Origin: CAYZRY01 sp964481005
Lineage (GTDB): Bacteria > Bacillota_I > Bacilli_A > RF39 > UBA660
Length of the DNA stretch: 35,254 bases
Reading direction: 5' to 3'
Assembly (NCBI GenBank): GCA_964481005.1
Contig: CAYZRY010000011.1
Coordinates: 1-35,254, forward strand
Part shown: positions 1 to 10,900 of the stretch, in pieces
How positions within the stretch are numbered: position 1 is the stretch's first letter
Layout: the number at the start of each line of letters is the position of its first letter
Position numbers and translations under genes: made by a program
Notes under the pieces: generated by a model
Seen by the model: the letters and a program-made list of their open reading frames with translations, nothing else
Told to the model about the DNA's origin: nothing
Database searches by the model: none

Positions 1-406
<406 letters not shown>

Positions 407-461
407 AAAATTTATTTTTTAAAGTTTGATTTCTTAAAATTTTAATCCTGACTACTCAAAA

Positions 462-490
462 TTGACGTTTTGCTCAGTTTTCAAAGATCA
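462..490 (-). promoter_or_regulatory. rRNA leader boxA-like antitermination element
   Basis: Between the promoters and 16S, the minus strand reads CTTTGAAAACTGAGC followed by an AAAACG stretch. This matches the conserved leader of Firmicutes rRNA operons, where boxA recruits the Nus antitermination complex. Its place inside the transcribed leader, about 60 bases before 16S, fits. The assignment rests on motif resemblance only. Confidence 0.55.
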
Positions 491-524
491 TTCTCTTGAT
501 GTGTTTTTCACAAGTTGCGTTCTA

Positions 525-553
525 ATAATATCAAATATAAAGCGCTAAGTCAA
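525..553 (-). promoter_or_regulatory. rRNA promoter P2
   Basis: On the minus strand, TTGACT (548-553) and TATTAT (525-530) are separated by exactly 17 bases, a near-consensus housekeeping promoter. It lies about 120 bases upstream of 16S. The flanking block is almost the same as that of P1, 101 bases further upstream, so the two look like a tandem duplication. Confidence 0.85.
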
Positions 554-625
554 CAACTTTTGACAAGTTTTAATGTTAATTTGTAAACTTTATATTTATT
601 GCCACTTTTTGCGACAACGTAAACT

Positions 626-675
626 AATTTAACAAATATAAAACACTAAGTCAACAACTTTTTTAACATTTTTTT
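626..675 (-). promoter_or_regulatory. rRNA promoter P1 with A-tract UP-like element
   Basis: On the minus strand, TTGACT (649-654) and TAAATT (626-631) are 17 bases apart. Just upstream of the -35, at 655-675, lies an A-rich tract on the transcribed strand, as in UP elements that bind the alpha subunit of RNA polymerase. P1 and P2 together make the tandem arrangement common to strong rRNA operons. Confidence 0.75.
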
Positions 676-830
676 TGACACACTACGTGGTGTTGAAAAT
701 GCCTTTTCTTTGCTATCAAAGGTTTACACTTTTTAAACTTTTACGATATTATTTTCGTTTTCCCGATATTTTCCTTGTATTTAGCTACTTTTAGGAAATT
801 TGGGGGTAATTGAATAGTATCAATCTAAAG

Positions 831-861
831 AAAAGATGTCAATTGTTTCGACATCTTTTTT
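831..861 (-). terminator. Intrinsic terminator of ntdP (possibly bidirectional)
   Basis: A perfect 10-bp inverted repeat, AAAAGATGTC (831-840) and GACATCTTTT (850-859), surrounds a 9-base loop. T-rich flanks occur on both sides. It lies about 30 bases after the ntdP stop codon, the only clear terminator here that does not overlap a stop. Confidence 0.8.
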
Positions 862-890
862 CTTCATTTACATTCTCTTGTCACCAAGCG

Positions 891-1424
891 TTACTTATTT
901 TTTAATCCTTTATATACTTCGTAGTACTTTTTTAGCTCTTCATGAGTAAAGGGGCTTTCTTTGGCCTTTGCTCGCTCGATGAGTTCACTTAACTCTTTCT
1001 TAATAATAGTATCCAACTGTGGTGAATAGTTCATCTTCTTTTTATGATAGTTGTATTCACCACGATCTAATATCTTAAAAGCTCCGTCTGGAAACACTCT
1101 TAAATCTAGATCATAATCGATATATTTGACTGTTTTTTCTTCGATGACAAACGGCGATGCAATATTACAATAGTAAAATATGCCGTTTTTTTTCAATTGT
1201 CCAATAATATTATACCAAGAGTTTTTGTAAAAATAGAGAATAGCTGGTTCTTTGGTCTTCCATACGCGACCATCGGACTCGATAACTTTTGTTCTCTCAT
1301 TACCAAAGATATAACAATCATCTTTGATATCGAGTAGGACTGCTTCATCCCAGCTACGATGGATGTTTCCATCATGTTTATAGCTGTGAATGATGTATCG
1401 GTCACCAATCTCAATTTTTTTCAT
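891..1424 (-). CDS. ntdP: Nucleoside tri-/diphosphate phosphatase, DUF402 family
   Basis: The 177-residue protein is full length for the DUF402 family of Firmicutes, whose members (S. aureus NtdP, B. subtilis YgaC) hydrolyse nucleoside tri- and diphosphates with a divalent metal. The family signatures are visible in order: the N-terminal SYKHDGNIHR-type strand (about 14-24), ESDGR-VW (about 49-56), EPAI-YF, YYCNIASP (about 84-91), YIDYDLDLRVFPDG (about 101-114) and LLD-like ILDRGEY. The acidic DYDLDL segment is the expected metal-binding region. The start ATG is preceded by GAAAGAGGAATC, a good ribosome site. The gene is monocistronic, with its own promoter and terminator. It is probably a cytosolic housekeeping enzyme controlling nucleotide pools. 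The family assignment is firm; the activity is inferred from characterised homologues. Confidence 0.9.
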   Translation of the reverse strand: MKKIEIGDRYIIHSYKHDGNIHRSWDEAVLLDIKDDCYIFGNERTKVIESDGRVWKTKEPAILYFYKNSWYNIIGQLKKNGIFYYCNIASPFVIEEKTVKYIDYDLDLRVFPDGAFKILDRGEYNYHKKKMNYSPQLDTIIKKELSELIERAKAKESPFTHEELKKYYEVYKGLKNK

Positions 1425-1444
1425 GATTCCTCTTTCCCAAATTC

Positions 1445-1473
1445 ATTATATCTTTTTTTTGAAATGATTACAA
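1445..1473 (-). promoter_or_regulatory. Promoter of ntdP
   Basis: TTGTAA (1468-1473) and TATAAT (1445-1450) are separated by 17 bases on the minus strand. The -10 box ends only 20 bases before the ATG, giving a predicted leader of about 14 bases. The -35 follows closely after the slipin terminator. Confidence 0.8.
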
Positions 1474-1487
1474 ATTATATCGAAATA

Positions 1488-1514
1488 AAAAAGTGATTGT
1501 GTAAATCACTTTTT
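1488..1514 (-). terminator. Intrinsic terminator of the slipin operon, overlapping its stop
   Basis: An 11-bp perfect stem, AAAAAGTGATT (1488-1498) with AATCACTTTTT (1504-1514), surrounds a 5-base loop. On the transcribed strand it ends in a T-run. The slipin TGA stop (1506-1508) lies in the 5' arm, so the A-tract of the stem encodes the last Lys codons. Confidence 0.9.
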
Positions 1515-2303
1515 CTCTGAGTTTGATTTTAATAGTTTAATTACTTCGCTCAAATCATTTTGATTATTCTTACCCTCAAATGATTTTAAAATCTCTAACG
1601 GCATTGCAAAGATAATTGTATTTGATTGATCTGAACTGACATCGTTAATTGTCGATAACGTTCTAAGATGTAGTGCTCCAGGAGCTTCACTTAAAGTAGT
1701 TGCCGCAGCTGCCAAGTTCTTCGAAGCCTCAACTTCTCCGACTGCTTTAGTTATAACTGCTGCTTTTTCTCTTTCAGCTTCAGCTGCTTTAGCGATGACA
1801 CGTTTCATCTCTTCTGGTAACGAAATATCTTTTAGTTCGACATTGTCAACTTTAACACCCCAAGGGTCAGTTGCCACATCGACAATTTTACAAATCTTTT
1901 GTGAAAGAGCATCACGTTCACTCAATAACTCATCAAGCGTAACCGATCCAACGATATTTCTCATTGTTGTCTGGGCAAGTTGTTCAACGGCATACTTGTA
2001 GTTTTCAACTGTAATAACTGTAAGTGATGCATCGAATATATTATAGTAAATAACTGCATTTATTTTAACTGAGACATTATCTTTAGTGATTGCTTCTTGC
2101 CAAGGAACATCAACTGCTTTAGTTCTTATATCGATAATACGAAGTGATCTAATGACTGGAATGATGATATGCCATCCAGGATTTAATACTTTGACAAAAC
2201 GTCCAAAGCCAAATAGAACTCCGCGTTCATATTCTTTTACTTCTTTAATTAAGGTTGGTAATATTACTAAAGCTATAATTATTGCAAATATTAATTTATC
2301 CAT
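1506..2303 (-). CDS. Slipin: SPFH/stomatin/prohibitin-family membrane protein
   Basis: This 265-residue protein has an N-terminal membrane segment (about 3-20), then the SPFH fold with YERGVLFGFGRF (about 25-36), a PGWHIIIPVI strand, DVP-Q-A-TKD (about 65-75) and the VELKDI-LPEEM segment. A charged, Ala-rich helix (RVIAKAAEAEREKAAVI, about 168-184) follows, where stomatins oligomerise. These proteins form rings or scaffolds in membrane microdomains and often work with an NfeD protease-like partner. No NfeD is next to it. Instead its ATG overlaps the stop of the LysM membrane protein by one base (TAATG), so the two are translationally coupled and may act together. The family is firm; the role here is unknown. 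Confidence 0.88.
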   Translation of the reverse strand: MDKLIFAIIIALVILPTLIKEVKEYERGVLFGFGRFVKVLNPGWHIIIPVIRSLRIIDIRTKAVDVPWQEAITKDNVSVKINAVIYYNIFDASLTVITVENYKYAVEQLAQTTMRNIVGSVTLDELLSERDALSQKICKIVDVATDPWGVKVDNVELKDISLPEEMKRVIAKAAEAEREKAAVITKAVGEVEASKNLAAAATTLSEAPGALHLRTLSTINDVSSDQSNTIIFAMPLEILKSFEGKNNQNDLSEVIKLLKSNSEKK

Positions 2304-3652
2304 TATCTAACATTCTCCTTTTGTATTTCATTTAACATGTTCGGAACAACAAGTAATGGTCCATCTTGATTAGTAGTGTAAGTTAATGTCTCACCAGCTC
2401 TTAGATTGTTTGGATCTTTAATACTAGTACCTATTTTTGAATCATTTAAATCATGTCTAATTCCCGATAGGGTATCACCAGGTTTAACTACATATGTTTT
2501 AGATGTTAAATATGTATTGGTATGATCTGTTGTAAGCTCACGAGGAGTTTCAACTTGTGTAGATTTTTGAATTTCTTGTGGAATATCTGCTACTTTCATA
2601 ATTATATCTGGGTATAGCATTTTAGCTGGTTCAGTTAATTCGTGTACGCGATAGTCATATTTATCTTCGAAATTGCTTATTGTATCTCCGTAGTCACTGC
2701 GCACAAATATATCTTTCGGATAATCCTTTTCTCCTGTATATGCATATTTAGTAGTAGCATTATAAATAGCTAGTCCATAACTGTTTGCTACAGCATCATA
2801 TAATGGATCATCTGATGGAATAGCCAAAGTTGCTGTCGCTGTTTTACTATTATCAAATGATTGTTCAAGAACGGTAGCTTCTCTTCGACCAGACGGAGCT
2901 GATTGTCCTGCTTTATAATTACTGTCAGTAACACTATTTATTTCACTATATAGTGCATATGATAGTAAATCTGATTTTTTACGATCTTCATTATCATAGT
3001 TAGTCATTACAATTGGGTCTCCCCCTAGATTAGATTCGTTGTCGACATTTATGACCACTGTTGTCTTATCAGAATTTGCTTCAACAGCACTCTTAGCTTT
3101 ATCTATGTTACTTGTAACAACTACCTCTGCTCCAGCATCTTCTAGCAAATCTTCAGCCACAGCTGTTATCTTTCTGACATCACCATTTTCATTTAATACT
3201 ACAAACAAGTTAGCAAAATCGACATCGCTCATTTCGATAACACGACTAGTTTCAATCTCTGTACCATATGGAGCTTGTCCAAACTTATCATTCATATCAT
3301 TGAGCTTCAAATAAGTTCCTGCTATTATTGCTGCCCCAAGAATTATTGCCATTCCACGTCTCAAGATAAAATTAGGTTTCTTTTTAGTAACAGTAGGCCC
3401 AAAATTTAAGTTTTTGACTCCCCCTGTTCTCGAATATCCAACTTTAACTTCTTGATTTCTATTTCTATCCATCGGAAAAAGACTCAATCCCGGTTCATCA
3501 CGCTTTGGTATACTCGTAATAAACTCTTCATTATCAAGTTTACTTGTTGTCTGATGATGGACTGATTGATTTTCTTCTTTGTTAAAAATGCTCAATCCTG
3601 GTTCATCACGTTTTGGTAAATTAGTTATAAATTCATCATTATTGTCTTTCAT
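2303..3652 (-). CDS. Single-pass membrane protein with two LysM-type domains and a duplicated N-terminal motif
   Basis: The 449-residue protein has a cytoplasmic N terminus in which a 19-residue motif of form EFIT-x2-PKRDEPGLS-x-F occurs twice (about 5-23 and 41-59). A basic stretch and one membrane helix (about 98-116) follow, then an extracellular part. Near the C terminus, TYVVKPGDTLSGI (386-398) begins a clear LysM domain. A second, weaker LysM-like unit starts at about 316 (VRSDYGDTISNFEDKY). LysM binds N-acetylglucosamine glycans, so a peptidoglycan contact is likely. Residues about 155-305 (DLLEDAGAEVVVTSN, then TTVVINVDNES) faintly recall the amidase_3/SpoIIP fold, but no zinc ligand set is evident. 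The start has a GTGAGGT ribosome site. The gene is the first of a two-gene unit with the slipin, to which it may anchor a wall-linked scaffold. Confidence 0.75.
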   Translation of the reverse strand: MKDNNDEFITNLPKRDEPGLSIFNKEENQSVHHQTTSKLDNEEFITSIPKRDEPGLSLFPMDRNRNQEVKVGYSRTGGVKNLNFGPTVTKKKPNFILRRGMAIILGAAIIAGTYLKLNDMNDKFGQAPYGTEIETSRVIEMSDVDFANLFVVLNENGDVRKITAVAEDLLEDAGAEVVVTSNIDKAKSAVEANSDKTTVVINVDNESNLGGDPIVMTNYDNEDRKKSDLLSYALYSEINSVTDSNYKAGQSAPSGRREATVLEQSFDNSKTATATLAIPSDDPLYDAVANSYGLAIYNATTKYAYTGEKDYPKDIFVRSDYGDTISNFEDKYDYRVHELTEPAKMLYPDIIMKVADIPQEIQKSTQVETPRELTTDHTNTYLTSKTYVVKPGDTLSGIRHDLNDSKIGTSIKDPNNLRAGETLTYTTNQDGPLLVVPNMLNEIQKENVR

Positions 3653-3678
3653 GATTACCTCACTTACATTCTATAAAT

Positions 3679-3707
3679 AGTATAGATTATCACTGATAAA
3701 AAGTCAA
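3679..3707 (-). promoter_or_regulatory. Promoter of the LysM-slipin operon
   Basis: TTGACT (3702-3707) and TATACT (3679-3684) are 17 bases apart. The -35 sits inside the T-rich tail of the pgi terminator, so termination and initiation signals are fused. The -10 ends 26 bases before the ATG. Confidence 0.8.
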
Positions 3708-3732
3708 AATAAAGAGCAATATTAATTGCTCT
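3699..3732 (-). terminator. Intrinsic terminator of pgi with the stop codon in its loop
   Basis: The 8-bp stem AGAGCAAT (3713-3720) and ATTGCTCT (3725-3732) has a 4-base loop that reads TAAT on the transcribed strand and holds most of the pgi stop (3722-3724). A T-rich tract follows at 3699-3712. Confidence 0.8.
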
Positions 3733-4906
3733 CTAATTTAGTATTAACCATTTTCTTATACTCTTCGACTCCGGGCTGATCAAATGGATTAACTCCATCG
3801 ATCAAGGCTCCCATTATCGAAGCATAAATGAAGAATTGCATAAGTTGTCCAAGACTGTAAGCATTGAGCTTATCAAGTTCAATAAAGATACTTGGGGTAT
3901 TACCCATCTCATGAGCACTAGCTACAGCTTCGGATACTAAGTAATTGATATGAGATAGTTTTTTGTTATATTTTTCAATAAGTAAACTTCTATCTTCTGA
4001 AACAGATATAACTGTTTCAAATATCATTCTTGTTCCTTCTTGGAGAAATTGTCCCATTGAATGAAGATCTCTACTATTTAGGTTATAGACAGGCATTATA
4101 CCTTTTCCCTCTTTACCTTGTGTTTCACCAAATAATTGACGAAGCCATTCAGCTAAATAGATAAGTCTAGATTCATATATTGTAAATGACTCTACTTTTT
4201 TACCCATCTTTTCAAAATCTTTACGACGATAACTGTAAGCAAGAGCCTCTTCAAAAAGATTCATCCCTGCTTTAGCCCCATCTAATAACTCATCGATATT
4301 GATACCACTTACCGCTACTGGAAGTAGTCCAACAACCGTAAATACTGAAAATCTTCCTCCGACTTTTTCAGGTACAACTAGTGATTGAAAGTTTTGTTCT
4401 TGAACTAACTTTCGCAAACTACCATTTTGTGCATCAGTTGTTACGATAATACGTTCTTTAGAGTTATCTCCATACTTTTCTTCACATAGTTTTTTAACTA
4501 GATCAAAAGCAATCGATGGCTCTAGGGTATTACCAGACTTGGAAATAACATTGATATAAAAATCTTTATCTTTGATATATTCGAGAGTCTCTTCATAATA
4601 TTTAGCGTCTAGATCAGTTCCAAGAAAAATAACTTCAGTTCCAGCTTTCTCATAGTAAGGACTGAGGGCTTCAATGAGTGCTTTAGCTCCCATGTAAGAG
4701 CCCCCAATACCAACGACGACTAATACTTCAGCCTGTTTGATTGTTTCGGTTAATGCTTTAACTTTATTTAACTCTTCTTCACTAACGTAGTGTGCAATAT
4801 TTGTCCAAGTAGATAGATCACTATTAAAACGACTACGAATTTCTTCTTGCCCAGTAAAATCCATCTTAGGATAATGATTTGAATATTTCTCTAAATCTAT
4901 TTTCAT
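3722..4906 (-). CDS. pgi: Glucose-6-phosphate isomerase
   Basis: This cytosolic glycolytic enzyme interconverts glucose-6-phosphate and fructose-6-phosphate. The 394-residue sequence shows the two sugar-isomerase (SIS) folds. Visible motifs are VVGIGGSYMGAKA (about 63-75), VISKSGNTLEP (about 120-130), GGRFSVFTVVGLLP (about 183-196), WLRQLFGETQGKEGKG with the catalytic Glu (about 254-269), DLHSMGQFLQEG with the ring-opening His, and the C-terminal NPFDQPGVEEYK containing the catalytic Lys. It is shorter than the roughly 450 residues of many bacterial Pgi proteins but misses no core motif. Its ATG overlaps the stop of the glucan synthase gene by four bases (ATGA), with AAAGGTG as ribosome site, so both are read from one message. 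Confidence 0.97.
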   Translation of the reverse strand: MKIDLEKYSNHYPKMDFTGQEEIRSRFNSDLSTWTNIAHYVSEEELNKVKALTETIKQAEVLVVVGIGGSYMGAKALIEALSPYYEKAGTEVIFLGTDLDAKYYEETLEYIKDKDFYINVISKSGNTLEPSIAFDLVKKLCEEKYGDNSKERIIVTTDAQNGSLRKLVQEQNFQSLVVPEKVGGRFSVFTVVGLLPVAVSGINIDELLDGAKAGMNLFEEALAYSYRRKDFEKMGKKVESFTIYESRLIYLAEWLRQLFGETQGKEGKGIMPVYNLNSRDLHSMGQFLQEGTRMIFETVISVSEDRSLLIEKYNKKLSHINYLVSEAVASAHEMGNTPSIFIELDKLNAYSLGQLMQFFIYASIMGALIDGVNPFDQPGVEEYKKMVNTKLESN

Positions 4907-7900
4907 TTTACACCTTTAATAGTTACAACAACTGTATGTAGACGTTTATCATTCTTAAGACTAACTTCACGTTTCTTAATTTCTTCGCCATCGACAACCA
5001 TCTTTTCACTTGAACCCACTACTACTTTAATTTTATAGTTAGTATCCATGTATTTATATTCAATCTCAAACTCTTTCCATTTAGATGGAATATTTGGACT
5101 TATATATAATTTTTTACCACGCTTAACTAGTCCTAGTATATGGCTGATTCCAACATTGTAGAACCAAGCTGCACTTCCGGTATACCAAGTCCAACCACCA
5201 CGAGCAGGATTATTGGTATTACTGTAGATATCGGCAGCTATTACATATGGTTCAACCTGATACTTTTCAACATCTTTTTTACTCAAACTTCGATTGATTG
5301 GATTGATCATTGAGAAGTATTTATAAGCTAGGTCAAAAGCTCCGACTTTAATTAGGGCAAGTATGTACCAAGATACAGAATGCGTATACTGACCACCATT
5401 TTCACGAACACCTTCTGGGTAATCCATGATATATCCTGGAATATCCTTAGTATTTTTAAATGGTGGAGTGAGTAACTTAACTATCTTTAACTCGTTATCA
5501 ACTAGGTTATCTTCAGCAGCTCTAATAGATTTTTCACTGCGCTCACGGTCTGCTACTCCACTTAGAACAGCAAAACTTTGAGATATTAAATCTATTTTAC
5601 ATTCTCTATTTTCGTGAGAACCAAGTTTATTGCCATTATCGAAGAAGGCTCTTAAATAGTACTCTCCATCCCAAGCGACATCGTTGAGGGCTTTCCCTAA
5701 TTTCTGAACTTCTTTTTCAAATGAACTAACACTCTTCTTAGCATCATATTTCTTGCTAAATTCGATGAAACGTTCAAGGACAATATGCAGGAAGAAACCA
5801 AGCCAAACACTCGTTCCCTTACCACCTATTCCAACCTTGTTCATACCATCGTTCCAGTCTCCTCCACCCATAAGTGGTAAACCGTTTTCACCCATATTAC
5901 TTAGAGCACGATTAATTGCAAGTAGACAGTGTGTATAAAGTGATGAAGTCTCTTTAGAATAATTGAAGTTAATTCCACGTTCTTCTTCACCATCAGCTAG
6001 GACAGCACCAGTTACAAAGGCAATCTTCTCATCGAGAATACTGTAGTCTTCAGTAATGCGTAAATATTCACTAACGGCATAGACAAGCCACAGATAGTCA
6101 TCTTTATAGCGGCTACGAAGACCAAAACGATTACGTTCATGCCACCAGTGAAGAACATCCCCTTCACGGAACTGATGATTAGCATTTCTAATAATCTGCT
6201 CTTTAGCAGCAAGCGGATCAACTAGACATGTGTTAGTACAATCCTGAAGCTGGTCACGATAACCGAAAGCTCCACCTACTTGATAGAAACCTGCTTTAGC
6301 ATAATTACGAGAAGCAATTGACTGATATAAATACCAACCATTCATAATGTAATCAAAACTCTTATCTGGCGTCTTAACTTTAATAGTTCCGAGTTTTTCT
6401 TTCCAGAAATTCTTAACTTTTTCATACTCAGAATTTATCTTTTCAACTGTAGAATACTTATTGATAAGTTTTCTAATATCTTCATGTTCAACTTCTGTTC
6501 CAAGCATGAAAGCAAATTCTTTTTCTTCGCCTGGTTTCAAATCAAGTTCGACCGTGATAGATTTGAAAATGACACGTTCTACTGAATAATCAGTAGCTGG
6601 CAATGTCGAAGTCATGAAGGCTGTTATGTGTGAAAATTCTGGGTTGTAGACATTTCTAACTAAGACTGAATTCATCTCTTCACTATACTCACTAAGTAAA
6701 TAGCGGCTAGACTTTTCTTCGTTAGGTCCAAATGTTGGATTCATCCAGAAAGTCAAAGTGAACTTCTTAGCTTCTTTTAATTCGTTGACAATTTTACAGT
6801 TATAGAACTTAATTGTGTCATCTAGTGAAACAAACTGCGTTGTATTTAAACTGTATTCGTCAGTATTGTTATTGAATATTGAATATCCAAATCCATGTCT
6901 TGCAAGTGATGGATCAACTAAGACGCCATCAATTTTAATACCCTCAGACTTGTCATTTAGAACAATGTCATTAGTCCATGATGTAACTTTGAACATTTGA
7001 CTATTGTATGCATAGGTAAATCCACAAGCATTATTTGTAACAATTGTTCCAAAGTTTTTATTAGCTATAACATTAGACCAAGGTGTTGGAGTATGTGGAT
7101 CAGTAACCATGTACTCTTTCCCATCATTGATGAAACCACCAAATTCATTGTAGAACTCTAAACCTTCTTTTTTAATTTTAGCTGGTTTAGAATGGGCAAT
7201 CATTCTTTCAGGAAATGGCAACATCTTATTTTCAGCGCGCATTTTTTCAATGCTCTCACCAAACGAATTATCTGTTTCAGTATTGAAACTAATTCTTGCC
7301 ACCATTCGAAGAAGAGTTGCTTCTTCAGTGCTTACTTCATCACTATCTAGAACATAGACTTTACCTGGAGTTCCCCCAAAGTCAAATAGTGTTTCGATGC
7401 GATACAGTTCTTGTTCAATAGCGCGATCGATAATCGGCTTATACTTATCTTTTTCACGATTGATAATGACAACATCGATAAAGATTCCTCTTGTCTTAAA
7501 GTATTCATAAGCCTTAAGCATATCTAAAACAAATGATAACGATTCACTTTCTGATATTTCGACAAGAATAATAGGACGATCACCAGTGATGTCAAACTTC
7601 CATAGATTAGTTTGATTCAAACTGTTCTTCGTAAGTATATCTTTACGGACATCATTAACGAAGTGTTTACTTGTCTGATACAAGTAATTTAGCATTAAGT
7701 TGTAATTCCTGATATCTGGTCCAGTAATATTTAATAACTTAGTATTGATGTTATTAGCTTCAGTTGCATAACTAAAGGCTAACGCTATCTTGGTTTCATT
7801 ATCGTAATCAGAAATAATCTTTTGCGCTTTTTCACGTGATTTAGAAAATCCATATATTAGATAGATTGTCTTTTCACTACCCGCTTCGATTGTTACTTGA

Positions 7901-10900
7901 CTACGAAGAGCCATAACTGGATCGATATTATCTCCGACTGTATTACTTAACTGTTCGACATGCATAGCTGCCGGATTATCAGTATTGGCACATCTTCCAA
8001 TAAAGTTAGCGCGTTCAGTCTCATAACTGACACTGTGTTCTTCACCCGGAATAAAGATGCGATTGATGAAATATGCACTTTCTTTCTTGGTGTTATTCTT
8101 TCTTCTCATAAGTAGAGTCTGAGTATTTTCATCATAGTAACTCTTAACAAATAAGTTATGGAAAGTACGATGGGTTACATCTATAATATTATCTTGAATG
8201 ATAGCTTCAGAATAAGTTGTAAGCTCGATATTTTTAGCTTTATCTGAATGGTTCTTTAATGTGACCTTTCTAATTTCAGCATCATTTTCTTTAGTTACAA
8301 CAATTTCTGTCTTAGTCGTAATACCATAATCATATCTAGTAAACTTAATTCTATCAGTTGAGAAAACAACATTGTATTTCTCTGGTTCAACATTGACTGG
8401 TGAATAAGTATTAGACCAGAATCTTCCCAAATCTTTATCTTTTAAGTATAGGAAGTTTCCATAATCTTGTTCAGTTATTTTACGATAACGATTTAATTGA
8501 ATAGTTTCAAAACGACTAAAGCCATTACCACGATCATTAATTAACATCGCATATTTACCGTTAGATAAAACAGATATTTCTGGCACTTCAGATAGATAGT
8601 TGAATTCCCTGATATCATTTTCAACTTTTTCACGTTCGTAGTTATACTTTTTATAACCGAACATCTTAAGGTCGATAACTGGGTTTAGTTGAACTTTTTC
8701 TTTAAGTAATAATTCAAATGACTTAACTCTCAAATCCTGATGGAAATATCCTTGGATTGCTCCCCCATGAATATAATTAGAAATAGATGTTAAAATCATT
8801 CCTTGGTGATGGGCAAAGTAGGCTGCTACTTTAGCATTGTTATCGTAGTCAAACGATTCGTAGAAACCGTAGTCTCCATACATTCCCATATTCTTAAATT
8901 TCTTTAGATTATCGTACACTTCTTTAGGTTCAATTTGCATAGCTAGAGCTGAAGCATAAGGTGAAATTACGATACGTTGACGTTTGTCTTCGATAATTTT
9001 TAAGTATGGCGTTCCAAACGCTTTATACTTGTAGTTTTCACCATTATCAAGTTCAGAGTATGCTGACTCAGAAATACCCCAAGGTAATTCTGGATTGATT
9101 TCGTTCATGTAGTCTTTTTGACAGTAGGTAGCAAAATAGTAACTTTCATCAAGTAGTGTATTAGGATATGTCTTCATAAATAGAAGCGGCATAAAGTACT
9201 CAAATGAAGTACCACCCCAAGAAACTAATCCCTTACGACGCTTATGCTTAGTTAATGTCTTATCAAGGCACATCCAGTGTTTGCTGTCGACATCTCCTTT
9301 GACAATAGCGACAAAACTCATAATTCTACTTTCACTAGCAAACTTGTTGTAGTTGTATGGTGAAAGTTTCTCTTCGACGGTATCGTAACCAATACTGAAA
9401 ACTTCTTGCTCAGTATAGAATTTTTTAAAGTTCATTGCTTCGAATAACTTAGTTGCTCTGTTTGCTAAAGCATCGTCATATTCATCTAGATATGATCTGA
9501 CAGTAAGTAGAGCTGCGGCTAAGTTTGCACTATCGACCGATGATACATAGTTAGGGGCCATCTTCTCCATTGTTTGAATGTTTATCCAGTTGTATAGATG
9601 ACCATTCCATTTTTCTAATTTTTCAAGCGTTGTTAAAATCTTATCAAAATAGAACAATGTATCTTTGACATCGATAAAATCAAATTCTTGAGCTGCCAAG
9701 ATAGCCATCATCGACATACCAATATCAGTCGGTGATGTTTTCATATCTTCGGCTTCCTCACGTCCAACTTGATAGTTATCAGGAATTAAGTAGTTATTGC
9801 GCTCATTTAACATGTGTTCAAAATATAACCATGTGCGATAAGCCATCTCACTTAATTCTTCTTCCTCGTGAGTATTTAATTTAGTTTTTTCTTCATACTT
9901 TTGACTGATAAACCAAAGTAGCCAAGGAGCTATGGCAAAAAGAATAATCAATAAAATAATCGATGCAAGATATGCTGGTTTAGTAAAGAATGCCGTAATA
10001 ATTAATATCGCACTTACAGCAATATTAGCTTCGAAAGCCTTGAAGTAAGTAGATAGTTTATTGTTGATAGTCTTAGCGGCATCTTCGGCTGTAATCCAGT
10101 TTAAAAGGCGTTTACGACTAACTTTCATACGATACATAGATTTAGCAAAAGCATTCATATAATGATTAGCATAAAATGGAATTGTTACAAAAGTAATAAG
10201 TACTCTCGACATAATAGCAAAATTACCAAATAAGAGATTGTCATAATATTTGAATGAGAATACTTTTTTATTCTGCAAGCGAAGGAAATCTCTCAAGTAT
10301 AAAAGTATTGGCAGTAGAATGATCATCACCGTTGTAAGAAGTGGATAAATCGGACTGATTTTGTAGAAAGTAAATGATAGTAAGATCATCAGTAATAACA
10401 TGACATTTAAGAACTGACGACGAACGTTATCAAAAATCTTAAAACGTTCAATCGCATTGAGAGGGTTATTGACAATCTTGTTACCAAAAGACTTAACCTT
10501 GTTAAAAATCCATTCGATAACTTGGACGTCTCCTCTTGCCCAGCGATGCTGTCTAGATGTATCAACTAAGAACTCTGATGGGAAATCTTCGATAAATTCA
10601 ATATCACTAGCAAAACCACAGCGCAAGTAATTACCTTCGATCAAGTCGTGACTTAAAATTTGATTTTCAGGAAAGGCTGTTCCAAGGACTGTTTCAAACA
10701 CTTCAAGGTCATAGATACCTTTACCAACGAAACTTCCCTCACCAAAAACATCAAAGTAAAAGTTTGGCACGACAGTCGAATATACATCGAAACCACCTAC
10801 ACCAGCCATAAGCTGTGAATATGGAGATTTATTTGTTGCTTCAATATCGACACTAATGCGTGGTTGAATGATAGCAAAACCACCAACTACTTTTGTTTTC

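Larger units (their letters stand above)
407..890. other. Intergenic region: rRNA control region and ntdP 3' flank
   Basis: This 484-base gap has no supportable gene. From left to right it holds the rRNA leader with a boxA-like element, the two promoters P2 and P1, and an imperfect 14-base palindrome at 680-693 (ACAC-T-ACGT-G-GTGT). An AT-rich stretch without a recognised signal follows, and then the ntdP terminator at 831-861. Confidence 0.7.

Noticed and set aside
846..853. TTTCGACA in the ntdP terminator resembling a 0A box
   Set aside because: It is part of the hairpin arm and loop, not upstream of any promoter, and a 7-base match is expected by chance in this sequence.
2303..3652. Amidase/SpoIIP activity of the LysM protein
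   Set aside because: The middle region only faintly resembles the fold, and the His/Glu zinc ligands cannot be located, so I did not assign an enzyme.
5753..5938. Plus-strand reading frames of 60-130 codons across the window (for example 1795-2001, 3039-3314, 12283-12522, 31185-31466)
   Set aside because: They lie antisense to convincing minus-strand genes, lack ribosome sites and show composition expected from the complement (Ser/Phe-rich runs).
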